The notes: generated by a model from the letters alone, not told the origin. DNA of 64,000 nt from Mesostigma viride (GCA_009746045.1 RPFO01001043.1:15001-79000), one strand, 5' to 3'. Shown: positions 51,293-61,925, counted from the stretch's first letter. Made by a program: numbers and translations.

Positions 51293-51499
51293 CTTACAAA
51301 CCCAAGGAAGAAGCTTCACTCCATTCAGCAACTTGCTCCAGCCAGCCCCTTTAGCTTCCAGTTTCTGCTTGTAACGCTCCATGTATGCAGCCGGCAAATC
51401 GGTCAGCGGGAAACCAGTAGGTGACTTCACCACAAGACCCGGAAGCAGATTTTCCAAATTCGCCAAGGTCGTGCGCGCTACATCATTTTGGGCCGCCAT
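51293..51499 (-). CDS. First exon of a gene, LOTUS/OST-HTH-like fragment
   Basis: ATG at 51499 in good context (CAACCATGGCGG), 69 codons to the donor AAG/GTAACA at 51293/51292. It reads AAQNDVARTTLANLENLLPG, then SPTGFPLTDLPAAYMERYKQ, then GAGWSKLLNGVKLLPWVCK. The spacing of an N-terminal helix, a G-x-x-L-x-x-L-P-x-x-Y block and a G-x-x-K-L-L block resembles LOTUS/OST-HTH RNA-associated domains, but a 69-residue fragment is thin evidence. Later exons were not found. An alternative is an unrelated conserved protein. Confidence 0.4.
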
Positions 51500-52080
51500 G
51501 GTTGTTGCCCTAATGTAAGCTGGCTCTTGGCAACTGGTAATTGATCATCCGGTGAGTCGCTACGCTGTGAGTTTACCTACAAGCTACAGGACAAATGCGT
51601 CAACAGCGACTTATCGAGAGGTCGCAGCCAGCCTGAGGCAGCAATAAGCCAATAACCCATTATCTCACCAGTGTTTTTTACTTGTTTTGTTCCCGCGCCG
51701 ACGTTGGTCAAGGTCAAGTTTACCGCATTCGCGCTCGTCAAGTTTACCTATTTGTTTGCACTATGAACCAATGTGCCGCACTTAAACCTATGTTGCCCAT
51801 GATCACGCCGCCTGGTCCGTACACGTTGGCCAGGCATCGTGCGCAAAATGGCAGGTCCACTGACATCTTGATACCCTAGGCTTAGCAGGGATTACCTATT
51901 GGCTATATTTGGAATAAACGTACACCTATTTACCTGGAAAAAATGGCAGGTCCTTACCACGTGAGGCGGCGACCTGGGCTGGTTGTGCGGCCCTGGGCCC
52001 CTGTGATGTCATGATGTTAGCATTCTCCCCACTACTGTACGACCCCTGCAACCCACTGTGCTCCGTCTAGACAGGGTAGC
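51500..52080. other. Intergenic, no gene recognised
   Basis: Promoter side of the minus-strand exon ending at 51499. A possible purine-rich CGCTCGTCAAGTTTACC duplication lies near 51711-51750 (two GTCAAGTTTACC copies). Nothing else. Confidence 0.4.
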
Positions 52081-52084
52081 TCGC

Positions 52085-52341
52085 CCCCTAAATAAATTAA
52101 TTACACACGTGCTCCAGGCGGGGAGTCACTAACTACCCAAGAGTGCTTTTTATCCCTGACCGACTGAGTCATGTGTGCACAGTGAAGGCCGGGGCAGAGA
52201 GTGCCCCCCCCGGCCGGCCCAGTCCCCGGCCGGCCTCATGCCACACGCAAGGCTGATGGCAGACGAGGCGGTAGTATAGCGGCTATCCTCAGGGGCAATA
52301 TAACCTCCACCTGCACTTGTACCCCGCCCGCATTTTAGCAA
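52085..52341 (-). pseudogene. LINE 3' end: C-terminal fragment, stem-loop, TTAA-type tail
   Basis: Minus strand: PEDSRYTTASSAI (about 52300-52255) is the family B C-terminal motif. Then AAAAAGCACT and the stem-loop 52129-52109 (GTG, bulged A, CTCC, 6-nt loop, GGAG, CAC), then an AATTAATTTATTT tail. Confidence 0.5.
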
Positions 52342-52754
52342 TATCAGGTCGCGGGGCCCGCCGTGGCGGGGGAGATCATCATGATGAAAACGGCAAGTTC
52401 GGTTACAGGAGTATGCCCCTCAGGAAGGTACGAGCTTATCGCAGACGGCAGTGAGCCCATGATGATTTCTCCTTGTCTATCATGATCATGCGGGCGCGGA
52501 GTACAGATAATCCGGCCCAGAGCCGTGCATCATCATGCATCAAGGAATTGTGTCACATAGGTCTGGGCCGCGCCGCCTCGGTGCGGGGCGCGCACAAGTT
52601 TGCCCGACAGTGGGTTGCGACGGGACAAGGGGCGGGGACCCTGCCATAGGAGGAGGTGTCTACCTGGTTCATGGTTGGCCAGTCCTAAGCCCGCCCGCAG
52701 GGCCAACCGACCGTCGTGTTGTATGATGTGACATCATACAACTGGCGGATGATC

Positions 52755-53640
52755 TCAACAATGTACAGGATGGGAGTACACGGAACAGCCGGTGGAGGAC
52801 CACCCATCATAATAGGGCGTCCCATACAACCGTATCAGATCGAATGCCTTGGTGTAATCCACGAAGATCAATAGCAAATGGTAATAAGAGGCCGGGGCCG
52901 GGCCATGCAGCCCCGCCACGTCCTCACCGATTAGGCGACGCGCAGTCATGGTGACCATAACGTACACAATTGATTGCGACCAACACGGTCTTGAAGGCCC
53001 TGAAGCTCACAGTCTGGGACTCACCTAGGCATGGGCCCAAATCGAGGCTGGCATGCATGCATGCATGCGGTTCAGCAAGAGACTCATCAAGACTTTCAGC
53101 ACGCAGCTTTGGAGGCAGACGCCGCGGTACTAGTTGTTGGTATCCGCGGCGGACCCCTAGCCCTTGTATAGAGCATGACCCGGACACATGTGGTGGTCTT
53201 CCGATACATCGGCGGGCCGGGCCGGGGGAGGCCATCGGCGTATCCGTCTCGTAGAATCCGGTTGCAATTAACGTCCGGGAGGAAAGGCTCAAGCTCAGAC
53301 ATCCCAACCACCTCCGGTGAAATATTGTCCATGCACTCCCATGGCAGCATCGTTGCGGAGGGTGGAGATGGCATGGAGCAGCCCATTCCCGGGGGGTCCA
53401 CTCGAGATCGTAGTTGGGGTCGTCCACCAGGGGGCCGTAGAGCGGTGGGAGTAAAAGCAAACAGTCCGTTTCACCGGTGGCCGGGCGCCTGCAGGAGCTC
53501 AATATAGGTCCGCCGCGGCTATAGTAGTAGCCGCAGGGCGTGCATCGGCAGCGCCGGGGTCGAGCGAGGCCGGGGGTGGTCCAGGAACCCTCGATAGCTT
53601 GGCCTGGAACCTGACTGCATGAACCAAAGCTCAAGGCGTT
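52755..53640 (-). pseudogene. LINE reverse transcriptase remnant
   Basis: LLIFVDYTKAFDLIR (about 52880-52836) is RT motif A of a non-LTR element. It is preceded by multi-frame remnants (CHLHPPQRCCHGSAWTIFHR, DESLAEPHACMHAS) of the region before the RT core. Several frameshifts. Confidence 0.65.
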
Positions 53641-54870
53641 CACTGCATGGGGGTGCCCGGGATGTCAGCCCGTTGCGTTTCCCGGCGTCTGGCACAAGAT
53701 GGTCGAGAGACCGCCATGCCGCCTTGTGCTGGTTGGCGACCGTGTGGCGATTGATCTCGGCGGCAAGTGTCTCCACCTCCTTCGCGTGTGCGCCTGTGCC
53801 GCCGGTGCAGTATATGCTTGAGTAAGGGTGCCGCGCTCATGGTATACATCAAGGGTACAGGTCCTCCCCGCGGCGGCGGGCCTGCACTAGCGCCAGCCGC
53901 CGGTCAGCGACCACCCCCGGGGCATCGCGCAGGTATTGCGGGGCCATGGGCGGGCGCGGGGTCGCTCAGGTCGAGCAGCAGTAGGGAGCCAAGATCCACA
54001 GATCGCATTTACAGTTCGTAGGGTGGTGTGAGTTAATTCCATGCAGGCCGCGTTCGGCATCGAGCCTACATCAAACAAAGGTTGCGCATGCAGCCACCGA
54101 TTGGCAAACCTGATTGCGTCGCGGCGCTTCTCCTCATGCAGGCGGACCACCTCGACCTCCGCCCGGCGCCCCCGCGGACGGGGCGTAGTAGGCAGGTCCA
54201 ATCAGGGCGTGCGGGTGGGGGCGGCGGCGCTTACCGGGACCTGAACTTAGACGTAGGCGCAAGTTTGCGATGACCATGGCAGTCGGATCCGATGCGACAC
54301 TTCTTGGGGTGGTCAGCGTACGAGCATCGATGACGGAAGAACCCGCCAGCACTTGCACGCACAAGTATCGGTATAGTCCAATTGCAAACACACCCGGGGA
54401 GTCACCGAGCTATATAGCCGCCATGCGCACGGGGCCCATGCACATGCAATTAAATGTCACTATCTATAGCGCATCACCTCAGTGGCTGGGCGGCTTAGCA
54501 AACAGCGTATATATTTGGCAGCAGTCAATTAAGTCACGTACCTAGCTCAGTGCATGAGTAGTCATGCTCAAGGAGCTACTTTAGAAGCCCCCCCGGGTAT
54601 TTGCATGGCTGTATCGGTTATATATAGGCGCGGTGCGTACAAGCAGCCCGGCTCCGCGGCCCACGGACACGGACGCATCAGTGGCATCCACCATTTACAT
54701 TGACTATTAATTGATGGCAACGATGCTTGTATTGGCGTGGGTCGATCGTTCATCACGCTATCGAGCAACCGGTTGAAAAACGCTTCGTGGTCTTCGGCAG
54801 GGTGCCCATGCAGCGTGTGGGGCATTAGCTAGCCGCCATGATGACCGAGAGCATAATTATGCATGGGGGT
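53641..54870 (-). pseudogene. Degenerate LINE internal region
   Basis: Paralogous to the LINE copy split by the copia element: 53519-54500 matches 16636-17700, and 54540-54870 matches 17765-17804 plus 29271-29580 without interruption. It therefore shows the empty target site of the copia insertion (GCTCAAGGA at 54566-54574). Confidence 0.55.
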
Positions 54871-54879
54871 CCGTGACAG

Positions 54880-55130
54880 CCATGCTACGTCGATCCTGCT
54901 ATGCTAATTCGCTTACTTGCCCACGCTCCTTGTTATGATATGCTCACGCGGGTTTTATTGCACCCACAGAACCTGCCGGATCGACTATCGTGTCCGATTC
55001 AGTGCTGCTGTGGCATGCCTCTGGCATGAAGGTGAAAGGGGGTCTCTGCCCTTTCTTCCTGTACGTTGTGCACCGGTGCTCTGTGACTCCCCTGGCGGGC
55101 AACCGATGGGAACACGAATTAAATAATGAA
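54880..55130 (+). repeat. LINE/half-LINE 3' UTR copy
   Basis: Parallel to 55680-55960: GCTTACTTGCCCACGCT, TTATTGCACCCACAG, GGGTCTCTGCCCTTTC, a decayed stem-loop GTGACTCCCC and an AATTAAATAATGAATG tail. Confidence 0.55.
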
Positions 55131-55299
55131 TGAACTACTGGGGGTCCATCCTTCAATTAATAATTAAGGGAGCGGAAAGTCCACCGAAGGATCTGATTAG
55201 AGCAAAGTTTGTGGTCCACGAGTTGGGCGGCAGCGGTGGGTATATTATGGCATTGATGTGCATGCTCGGCCGGTCACTGTTCAAGAGCACCGGCGCTCC

Positions 55300-55960
55300 T
55301 TTGAGGGCCCCGGCCATTCAGCGTGTCATCCTATCTAGAGCTTGCACTACACGACCTCACCCAGGGACGCTGGATGACGACCTGACCCCCGCTCAGCAAC
55401 AGCAGCGACGCGACCTGTGGCCGGAATACCTCCGCCATAAGCAGGGCCCCCAGAAGCCCAAGGTGTACTGCATGGAGGGGCGGGGACCTGATGATCAACC
55501 ACAAGATGTGGACGCCCCCAGCGGGCGCTAGAATAGCAATAGCCCTAGCTTGTACCCTTTGGAGTCACTGCCGCTAAGGCAGCCATGCTTAGACTGTTTG
55601 CCTAGCTGTGCCAACATACCTAGTCACGTGGCAAACGCACGGTACACAACCATGCAGCCATAGCCTTAGCCTAGTTCTAGTACAGCCATGCTACGCCTGG
55701 CTATGTTCAGATTACTTGCCCACGCTACTTGTTATGCCACGCTTACATGGGTCTTATTGCACCCACAGTTTGCCGGATCGTTAGCCTGTCCTTTAGCTAG
55801 CGCGCCCGAATGCAGCTGTGGCATGCCTTAGGCATGAAGGAGACTGGGGGTCTCTGCCCTTTCTCCTGTAGTGTATGCACAGCTGGGATTAAAAGCACTT
55901 CGGTGCTCCGTGACTCCCCAACGGGAGCACGCGTGTTTAATTAATTAATTAATTGCACTA
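55300..55960 (+). pseudogene. Half-LINE copy: ORF1 C-terminus, 3' UTR, stem-loop, tail
   Basis: LDDDLTPAQQQQRRDLWPEY and KPKVYCMEGRGP (55370-55490) match the ORF1 end at 430-560. There is no ORF2: about 380 bp later come the stem-loop 55910-55930 and a (TTAA)n tail at 55937-55954. The 1-1020 copy has the same layout. Confidence 0.55.
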
Positions 55961-55964
55961 CATG

Positions 55965-56449
55965 CAATTGCAACTGCTGTGCGGGCAGTGCGGCCTGGCG
56001 CATGCACCGGGTCAAGGGGGGTTGCCGGGCTTGAACATTGTACTCCCCCATATTCAGTTGATGCCATGCCGTGTTGGAATTCATATCATTACACTGTTGT
56101 ACATGAAGTGAGACAACTATGCCTGGAAACACATGCATTTTGTCATGTTTGAAGTGGTACATGCTCAGATATTCGTAAGCCTCCCAAAAACACAGAAAAA
56201 CAAGCCAATTAGCATTGTCCCGTACTATAGCGTATTATTATACACCGTACTAGCGTGTTATACATAGTATACCCCCCGGGACCGTATTTTACCGTACTGC
56301 GTACTATTTAACTCTGCAAAAAAGCCACAACCTGCGTGGAAGGGGATATAAATGCATGCAGGAACGATGAGTATGATCGTGAAAATTAACGAGGTTGAGG
56401 AAACGCGGAGATATGAAGTGCTGGCCGGGCTGAAACGATTCCGATGGAA
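55965..56449. other. Intergenic, no gene recognised
   Basis: AT-rich; contains TATACACCGTACTAGCG-type sequence (56239-56290), part of which (TATACACCGTAC) recurs at 63751. Confidence 0.4.
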
Positions 56450-56454
56450 CTATA

Positions 56455-57384
56455 AGTTAGGTTAATATTGTGCGGAAACCTTTTTGCCACTTGGGCTACT
56501 CAGGTTCCGCACAATATTACCGGCGATAACCACTCGCCGGACACTCAAGTTCACACCGGAGCCCAAGAGGAACCTGAGTAGCCCAAGTGGCAAAAAGGTT
56601 TCCGCACAATATTAACCTAACTAAAACCTAGCCTCTTGGGGCGAGGACGAATCACTAGGCTCGGAACACCCGTATGCATGAATATGATCGAAGATAAGCA
56701 TCTCGTTGGTGCGAATATCGATATGAATATGATCGAATATGAGCATCTCCTTGGTGCGCATATGATTAGAGCCGGGTGCCAAATCGGAACGAATTATTCC
56801 CCAAATAATCCGCTTCCGAGTGGATTCGAACCTGCGCCCCGCAAGGATCCAGGTCTTAGTTAGGTTAATATTGTGCGGAAACCTTTTTGCCACTTGGGCT
56901 ACTCAGGTTCCGCACAATATTACCGGCGATAACCACTCGCCGGACACTCAAGTTCACACCGGTGCGCAGGTTCGAATCCACTCGGAAGCGGATTATTTGG
57001 GGAATAATTCGTTCCGATTTGGCACCCGGCTCTAATCATATGCGCACCAAGGAGATGCTCATATTCGATCATATTCATATCGATATTCGCACCAACGAGA
57101 TGCTTATCTTCGATCATATTCATGCATACGGGTGTTCCGAGCCTAGTGATTCGTCCTCGCCCCAAGAGGCTAGGTTTTAGTTAGGTTAATATTGTGCGGA
57201 AACCTTTTTGCCACTTGGGCTACTCAGGTTCCGCACAATATTACCGGCGATAACCACTCGCCGGACACTCAAGTTCACACCGGTGTGAACTTGAGTGTCC
57301 GGCGAGTGGTTATCGCCGGTAATATTGTGCGGAACCTGAGTAGCCCAAGTGGCAAAAAGGTTTCCGCACAATATTAACCTAACT
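56455..57384. mobile_element. Foldback-like TIR element with nested hairpins
   Basis: 930 bp, ends AGTTAGGTTAATATTGTGCG and its complement, flanked by a 5-bp duplication CTATA (56450-56454 and 57385-57389). It contains five full or partial copies of a 103-bp unit in alternating orientation (starts or ends at 56455, 56622, 56855, 57179, 57384), and two inverted copies of a roughly 220-bp segment (56623-56842 and 56969-57178). Each 103-bp unit itself folds: AATATTGTGCGGAA with TTCCGCACAATATT, and CCGGCGA with TCGCCGG. No coding capacity. It resembles Foldback-type elements; superfamily unknown. Confidence 0.75.
57179..57384. repeat. 206-bp perfect palindrome
   Basis: Two 103-bp arms with no spacer, centre at 57281/57282 (CACACC/GGTGTG). 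I read both arms through and found no mismatch. Confidence 0.9.
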
Positions 57385-57609
57385 CTATAGCTGTGGGTTT
57401 CGCCGACATGAGGCGCCGGAGCAGCTGACTTTCTCTATGGTGTCGTGTGTGACCGGGAGTGCCGGTTCACGTGCCCACTCGCCGGACTAGCCCGACGACA
57501 TGTGATCTTGGTTGGCCACGTACGGCTGAAATCCTCTTGCCCGTCATGCAAAGGCCACGCCTCCTATGTCTATAGCCGAAAACGAACTATATTGAATCGA
57601 CCAATCTAA

Positions 57610-58020
57610 TATCAAGGAGACAACCAGCGCATGCCATCTCATTGTAGGGGAGGGTTTATTGAGTTTTTTTTTTCTGTAAAAAAAATTACTTTATTAAAAA
57701 AGAACATGGAAATCGGGAAAATCCGGACCATTGTAGCTTGAGCCCGGCCTGCCATTATCTTGTCCGCGTTTTCGAGTCGTTCAGGATGATGAATATGAAT
57801 GGAGATGGAAATGTGTAGCCTTGTGCATTGAAATTATGGCTGGCTTACGTGTAGAGCGACTAGCTACTGACCTAGACGGTGGGTCCGGAACCAGCTTGCT
57901 TGATCAGAGCATGTGTTTCGAGCCTAACTGGCCGGGAGTGTCTATAGTGGTGAGCACCATTGCTGCGATCGCGCTCCCACCATTTACGAGGAAATACGGT
58001 CACTTGAGGCAGATGACACA
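57610..58020 (+). repeat. Dispersed repeat, also inside the TIR transposon
   Basis: AAGGAGACAACCAGCGCA, GGGA(A/G)AATCCGGACCAT, ATGAATATGAATGGAGATGG, CCTAGACGGTGGG and the GTTTCGAGCCTAACTGGC region, shared with 23340-23600 and (inverted) 24250-24480. Confidence 0.6.
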
Positions 58021-58212
58021 TAAATTAAGATAGGTGGCATGCAGACAGTAGTGAAGGACAGCGCCCCCCAGCTGGTGGGGGCTTCGCGTGTGACCAAGTT
58101 TGGCAGGCATAGCGATTCGGGTCATGGTGCCCGGAAACCTGTAACTTAGGAACTAGATAGCGACACCATCCAAGCCATCCCGGCATAGTTCATTTCCCGG
58201 AGGACTTATGCT

Positions 58213-58260
58213 CACGTAACGCATGCAGTTACGTGTAAATTAAAATCAATTAATTATTTG
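58213..58260 (+). repeat. LINE 3' stem-loop and TTAA-rich tail, second copy
   Basis: CACGTAAC and GTTACGTG around a 7-nt loop (58213-58235), then TAAATTAAAATCAATTAATT. The counterpart of 974-1020. Confidence 0.55.
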
Positions 58261-58261
58261 T

Positions 58262-58420
58262 ACTAAATGGTTGGGGTATGATGCAGATGAAATTTGTCTG
58301 TTTGTGCAATTATTTTTCTAATGAGATTAGTATATTCCCCGTGGCTTGCCTATGCGCATGACATGCAAGTAATGACATGCAAGTACTTCCTTACTTACGG
58401 CTGCGACATGCACACGTGCT
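58262..58420 (+). repeat. LINE family B 3' UTR fragment
   Basis: ATGGTTGGGGTATGATGCAG, CAATTATTTTTCTAATGAGAT, GGCTTGCC, GCGCATGACATGCAAG (partly duplicated) and CTTCCTTACTTACG tail. Matches the 3' UTRs at 3923-4080 and 35135-35275 in opposite orientation. Confidence 0.6.
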
Positions 58421-58675
58421 TGCCCCCTAGTACCTAGAGGCAAATGTCGTGGCAACACAATCATGCACACGGAAAGAGCAAGAATTAAATGAAACAGCTG
58501 GACATTCGTTGCCGAAATTAGCCAGGGAAAGTATGCCCACAAATGCGTGTCCAGAGAAGACACCACCACAAGACACAGAGTACTGCATGTACACATGTCC
58601 CATCTAGGCAATGGCAGAAGACAGAAGGACCCTGAAATTATAAAGTGCATATGTAGCAGTAGGAGTGATGTTGAT

Positions 58676-58738
58676 AATTAATTAATTAATTAATTAATTA
58701 ATTAATTAATTAATTAATTAATTAATTAATTAATTAAG
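58676..58738. repeat. (TTAA)n microsatellite, about 62 bp
   Basis: Uninterrupted ATTA repeats. It may be a LINE tail of the kind described above, expanded; it lies 125 bp from the telomere tract. Confidence 0.9.
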
Positions 58739-58814
58739 TAGCTTCCATCATCATTCCGTCATCATTCCGTCATCGCGGCTCACAGAAGGGCACCAGCCTT
58801 ATGCTGGCATCTGC

Positions 58815-59420
58815 CACCCCTATAGTGACCCTATAGTGACCGCGGCCTAGGGTGGGGTATCACCCTAAACCCTAAACCCTAAACCCTAAACCCTAAACCC
58901 TAAACCCTAAACCCTAAACCCTAAACCCTAAACCCTAAACCCTAACACTGTCTCCAGACACCCACGGCATCCCCCCACCCTGGCTATCACCCTCCCACTG
59001 TGACTAAATTTACTAAGTTTACTATGGGTTTTTGGTTTTTTTTCTAGGAAATTCAAGCCAGCTGCCGTGAGGTCAAGGTGCTACAGGTGCCGTGTGGTAC
59101 AAGGTAGCTATAGTGACCTTATAGTGACCATGGTGGTAGACTCTTATGCTGGCATCCCAGGGTGACTAAATTTACTAAGTTTACTATGGGTTTTTGGTTT
59201 TTTTTCTAGGAAATTCAAGCCACCTGCCATGAGGTCGAAGTGGTGACAACTGGGTGAGGGCCATGTGGGATATGGGACTAAGTCATTTCCCGTGGGAGAC
59301 TATGTTTACTAAGTTTACTATGGGTTTTGGGTTTTATTCCTAGGAAATTAATTCAGGTGTGCACCACCAAAAACACACCTGAATTTCCCAAAAAAAGAAC
59401 CCCCAAAAAACTTAGTAAAT
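58815..59420. repeat. Subtelomere-like degenerate repeats
   Basis: CTATAGTGACC doublets at about 58820 and 59108. A roughly 160-bp unit containing TTTACTAAGTTTACTATGGG and TTTTCTAGGAAATTCA repeats at 59005, 59167 and 59300; a partly inverted copy follows at 59360-59430. No coding sequence. Confidence 0.75.
58863..58945 (+). repeat. Interstitial telomere repeat (CCCTAAA)n, about 12 units
   Basis: Perfect plant-type heptamers, C-rich strand on plus. In this orientation the tract would cap a chromosome end to its left, yet 58 kb of sequence lies there, so it is interstitial, a fusion scar, or an assembly join. Confidence 0.95.
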
Positions 59421-60095
59421 ATAGTCTCCCACGACAAATGGTCATGAAAACGTAGTTTCCCACGGCAAAATGACCAATAAATCCATCTCCCACGGGAAAG
59501 GCCATGGGGGCCGGCCAGCGGGGGTGCGGCGGAGGGGCGCGGACTGCCAAGCAGTGGCGGGACTGCCAGGTGGTGGTGGGCCTCGGTTGTGAGGGCTTGC
59601 TGTGTTTTCTCGTGGGAAACTATATTTACTACTAAATTGATATTTTCAGTTGGAAATGGAGGTTTTATTCGATGTGAGTGAGAGTGCATGCACACGCTTG
59701 CATAATTTCCCGCAGAGAAAACCCAAAACCCGTAGTTAGCTTAGTAAATTTAGTAAGGTGCTGGAGGGTCGAGCAGTGCGTGGGAGTTGGCGGACCCGGC
59801 GAGGGCCGCGCGGCGGGGTGTGCAGAGTGTCACTGGGTCTACACACATCTGGAAACTCAGACGACCTATGCAAGAATCCCATACGACCTGCGTCGATGCA
59901 TGAGAGGTTTACTCTGGATGTTTAACCCATAGTTAGAACTGCATTTCGAGACGAATGAAAATTGTTTTCATCATGCATTGACGCGTTGTATACTGCATAA
60001 ACGAATTCATTAAAATTTATATCACGTTCACATTCGTTATCAGCTCAACAAGAGCGAAATGGCAAGCTCGTTGCCGTCGTCAACAAGACGACACT
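59421..60095. other. Spacer between subtelomere-like repeats and viral-like ORFs
   Basis: Contains further TTTACTA/TTAGTAAAT fragments (59620-59760) and the AT-rich 3' flank of the ORF at 60096. No gene recognised. Confidence 0.4.
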
Positions 60096-60671
60096 CTACT
60101 CCTTGTCCTTGGAGTTTCCAGTCTGGCTCTTCACAACGTTCGAGCCGGTCTTCCTCTTGTAGACATGGCCGTGGGAGCTTGACGCTTCCTCGCGGCTCCT
60201 CTTCCTGCCATGGGAAGTGGCGGTCTTTGCGTCCTCGAAACCCTTCTTTGCCTCCTCCCATGCCTTGTAGAGGGTAACGGGGGCAATGCCTGGCTGGCGC
60301 TTGGACTTTGAGAAGCCATCGACGAATTCGTCGACCATCTTAACGCATCCGTCGGCTTGGTCGAGGCGAATCCACTCACATCGGTCCTCGACCTTCCTCG
60401 GCCTTGCCGCATTCTTCTCGTAGACCCACTCGACGCAAATTTTTGGCGTCTTGCGGTCGACATCGTCATATCCGGCGTCGTGAATCTTGAAGACCTCGCA
60501 GGTAGGTCCGGTGCCTCCAACAGCACCTTCGTTTCCGGAAAGAAGGGAGACCTTGTGCGTCAGGTGTGCGAGCTGGTCAGATATCTTTGTCTGGCCGTCC
60601 TCGAGACCATCGAGGATTTTTCCAAGCATTGCCAGCGCTTTCTCGCAAGGCCCTGCGTTTCGGGAAGCCAT
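60096..60671 (-). CDS. Intronless ORF, basic C-terminus, unknown (viral-like block)
   Basis: 191 residues from ATG 60671 (context GCCATGG). It has a helical N-terminus (KALAMLGKILDGLEDGQTKI), a middle with CVEWVYEKNAARPRKVEDRC then WIRLDQADGCVKMVDEFVDG, and a basic, lysine-rich tail (GRKRSREEASSSHG, VYKRKTGS) typical of DNA- or capsid-associated small proteins. No known domain recognised. It is collinear with the next two ORFs, with gaps of about 340 and 30 bp, codon use is less GC-biased than the host exons, and there are no introns. The viral origin is inferred from the neighbours. Confidence 0.6.
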   Translation of the reverse strand: MASRNAGPCEKALAMLGKILDGLEDGQTKISDQLAHLTHKVSLLSGNEGAVGGTGPTCEVFKIHDAGYDDVDRKTPKICVEWVYEKNAARPRKVEDRCEWIRLDQADGCVKMVDEFVDGFSKSKRQPGIAPVTLYKAWEEAKKGFEDAKTATSHGRKRSREEASSSHGHVYKRKTGSNVVKSQTGNSKDKE

Positions 60672-61014
60672 GGCTACCGGCAGAGAGCTTGGCAACGTGA
60701 GATGCGTGACTTGCACGTGATTTTGCCTATTTGTGCACAATGTGCCAAGGTCCGTTACGTCTGCTGGCACGGCCTGGACAGGACGTGAAGGTGGCTGGAC
60801 TTGTACAAGTGTCGAACTTGGCTAAATTTCGGAGCGATGCAAGTCTAAGGTGGCCTCTACCACGTGGCGAGTTCTGGGACGTGAATTTAGGTAAAAAGAC
60901 TCGTAAGCGTGCGAGTAATCAACTGGGTCACTTGTCAAGCGCCTGAACGAAGATTCTAGAGTGTCCACGAGAGTGAATTTTCCGAAGCAACCACCCATAT
61001 ATAATTCGTAGAAA

Positions 61015-61524
61015 TTACTTGCCATGACAATTGCACTTATTGAACCCGCGAATCTTTTCAAAACGTAGGATGCACACAAAACCACCCGTCTGCACCGGTG
61101 GGAATTGAGTCTCGTTTCCGTCAAGTCTGTCAATGTACGACGCTCCTACCGTAATATGTCCTCCGTTTCTGAACAGGTGTGGGTTCTTTAGGTTAAAAAA
61201 TGCGTGTTCGTTGATCATGGCGTAAGAAAGGATGTCACCGTCTGATCCACCCATGACAGTCTCGTTGCATAAAACAATGCAATCCTGTTGGTTATGCTCA
61301 CCACCGGAGAAACTCGGGGAAACAAGCCCGACAATAGCACGGTCCTCATCAACAGGCACTGCGTCAACGTAGGCATAATGCACACCACCGCGCCATGTAC
61401 TGTCAATGATGGGCGCCCTCGGGTCTGGTTTGATTCTAAATTGACGTAACCCGGTGGTGGAGTCAATCACGTTTTCAGAGGCCTTGGAATCTAGCACTAT
61501 TTGATAATAAGTTGGGTATTCCAT
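61015..61524 (-). CDS. Intronless ORF, possible viral structural protein
   Basis: 169 residues from ATG 61524: MEYPTYYQIVLDSKASENV, then FRIKPDPRAPIIDSTWRGG and a beta-rich body ending GGFVCILRFEKIRGFNKC. The alternation of short strands and the late V-x-I-L-R-F-x-K-I block recall small beta-sandwich capsid or penton-like proteins of polinton-like viruses and virophages, but I cannot point to a diagnostic motif. The start follows an AATAAA-containing 30-bp gap after the LamG ORF, so transcripts are tightly packed. Unknown function; it could equally be a virion-associated or host-derived protein. Confidence 0.6.
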   Translation of the reverse strand: MEYPTYYQIVLDSKASENVIDSTTGLRQFRIKPDPRAPIIDSTWRGGVHYAYVDAVPVDEDRAIVGLVSPSFSGGEHNQQDCIVLCNETVMGGSDGDILSYAMINEHAFFNLKNPHLFRNGGHITVGASYIDRLDGNETQFPPVQTGGFVCILRFEKIRGFNKCNCHGK

Positions 61525-61556
61525 TGCTTTATTACAAATTGGAAGAGATAATAGTT

Positions 61557-61925
61557 CTACGCTGGGATGGTGGCGGGAGTGCCCCACTTGGCCACGAGGT
61601 ACCCACGGATCCGCTCAAGCTCGGCCGCAGTCTTGGCTGTGTTGTAGATTAGGATCTCGCCAATCCACCCATCAAAAGCACGACTCGCGTTGGACGCGTC
61701 TCCTCCAATAGAGAGAAGTCCCGAACCAGTTGTAGGATCCGATCCCACTCTGTTATACCCAGCTCTTCCGTCGAAGCGGGTGAGAAATGCGTTTGTACTG
61801 CTGTTGCACGAAATCGCCATGACGTGTGCGGCGTTGTCAAAGAATTGAGCCCTGTTGCTGACGGTTTCGTATACAATGTTTGGAGCGAATAAGAGGACAA
61901 TCTGTGACTCTGATTGATAAGCCAT
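61557..61925 (-). pseudogene. LamG/concanavalin-like domain, C-terminal half
   Basis: Frame from ATG 61925, 122 residues: VLLFAPNIVYETVSNRAQFF, AAHVMAISCNSSTNAFL, then FDGWIGEILIYNTAKTAAEL and RIRGYLVAKWG. The last two blocks are the classic end of LamG-type (Laminin_G_3) domains found in proteins of algal large DNA viruses and polinton-like viruses. The N-terminal half is missing here; a fitting half is at 63703-64000 on the same strand. It is probably a gene broken by the roughly 1.8 kb of repeat-like DNA between them. The ATG at 61925 may still express a fragment. Confidence 0.6.

Noticed and set aside
58327-58650. 107-codon minus-strand ORF with hydrophobic segments near 58.3-58.65 kb
   Set aside because: Overlaps a LINE 3' UTR fragment and has no splice or homology support.
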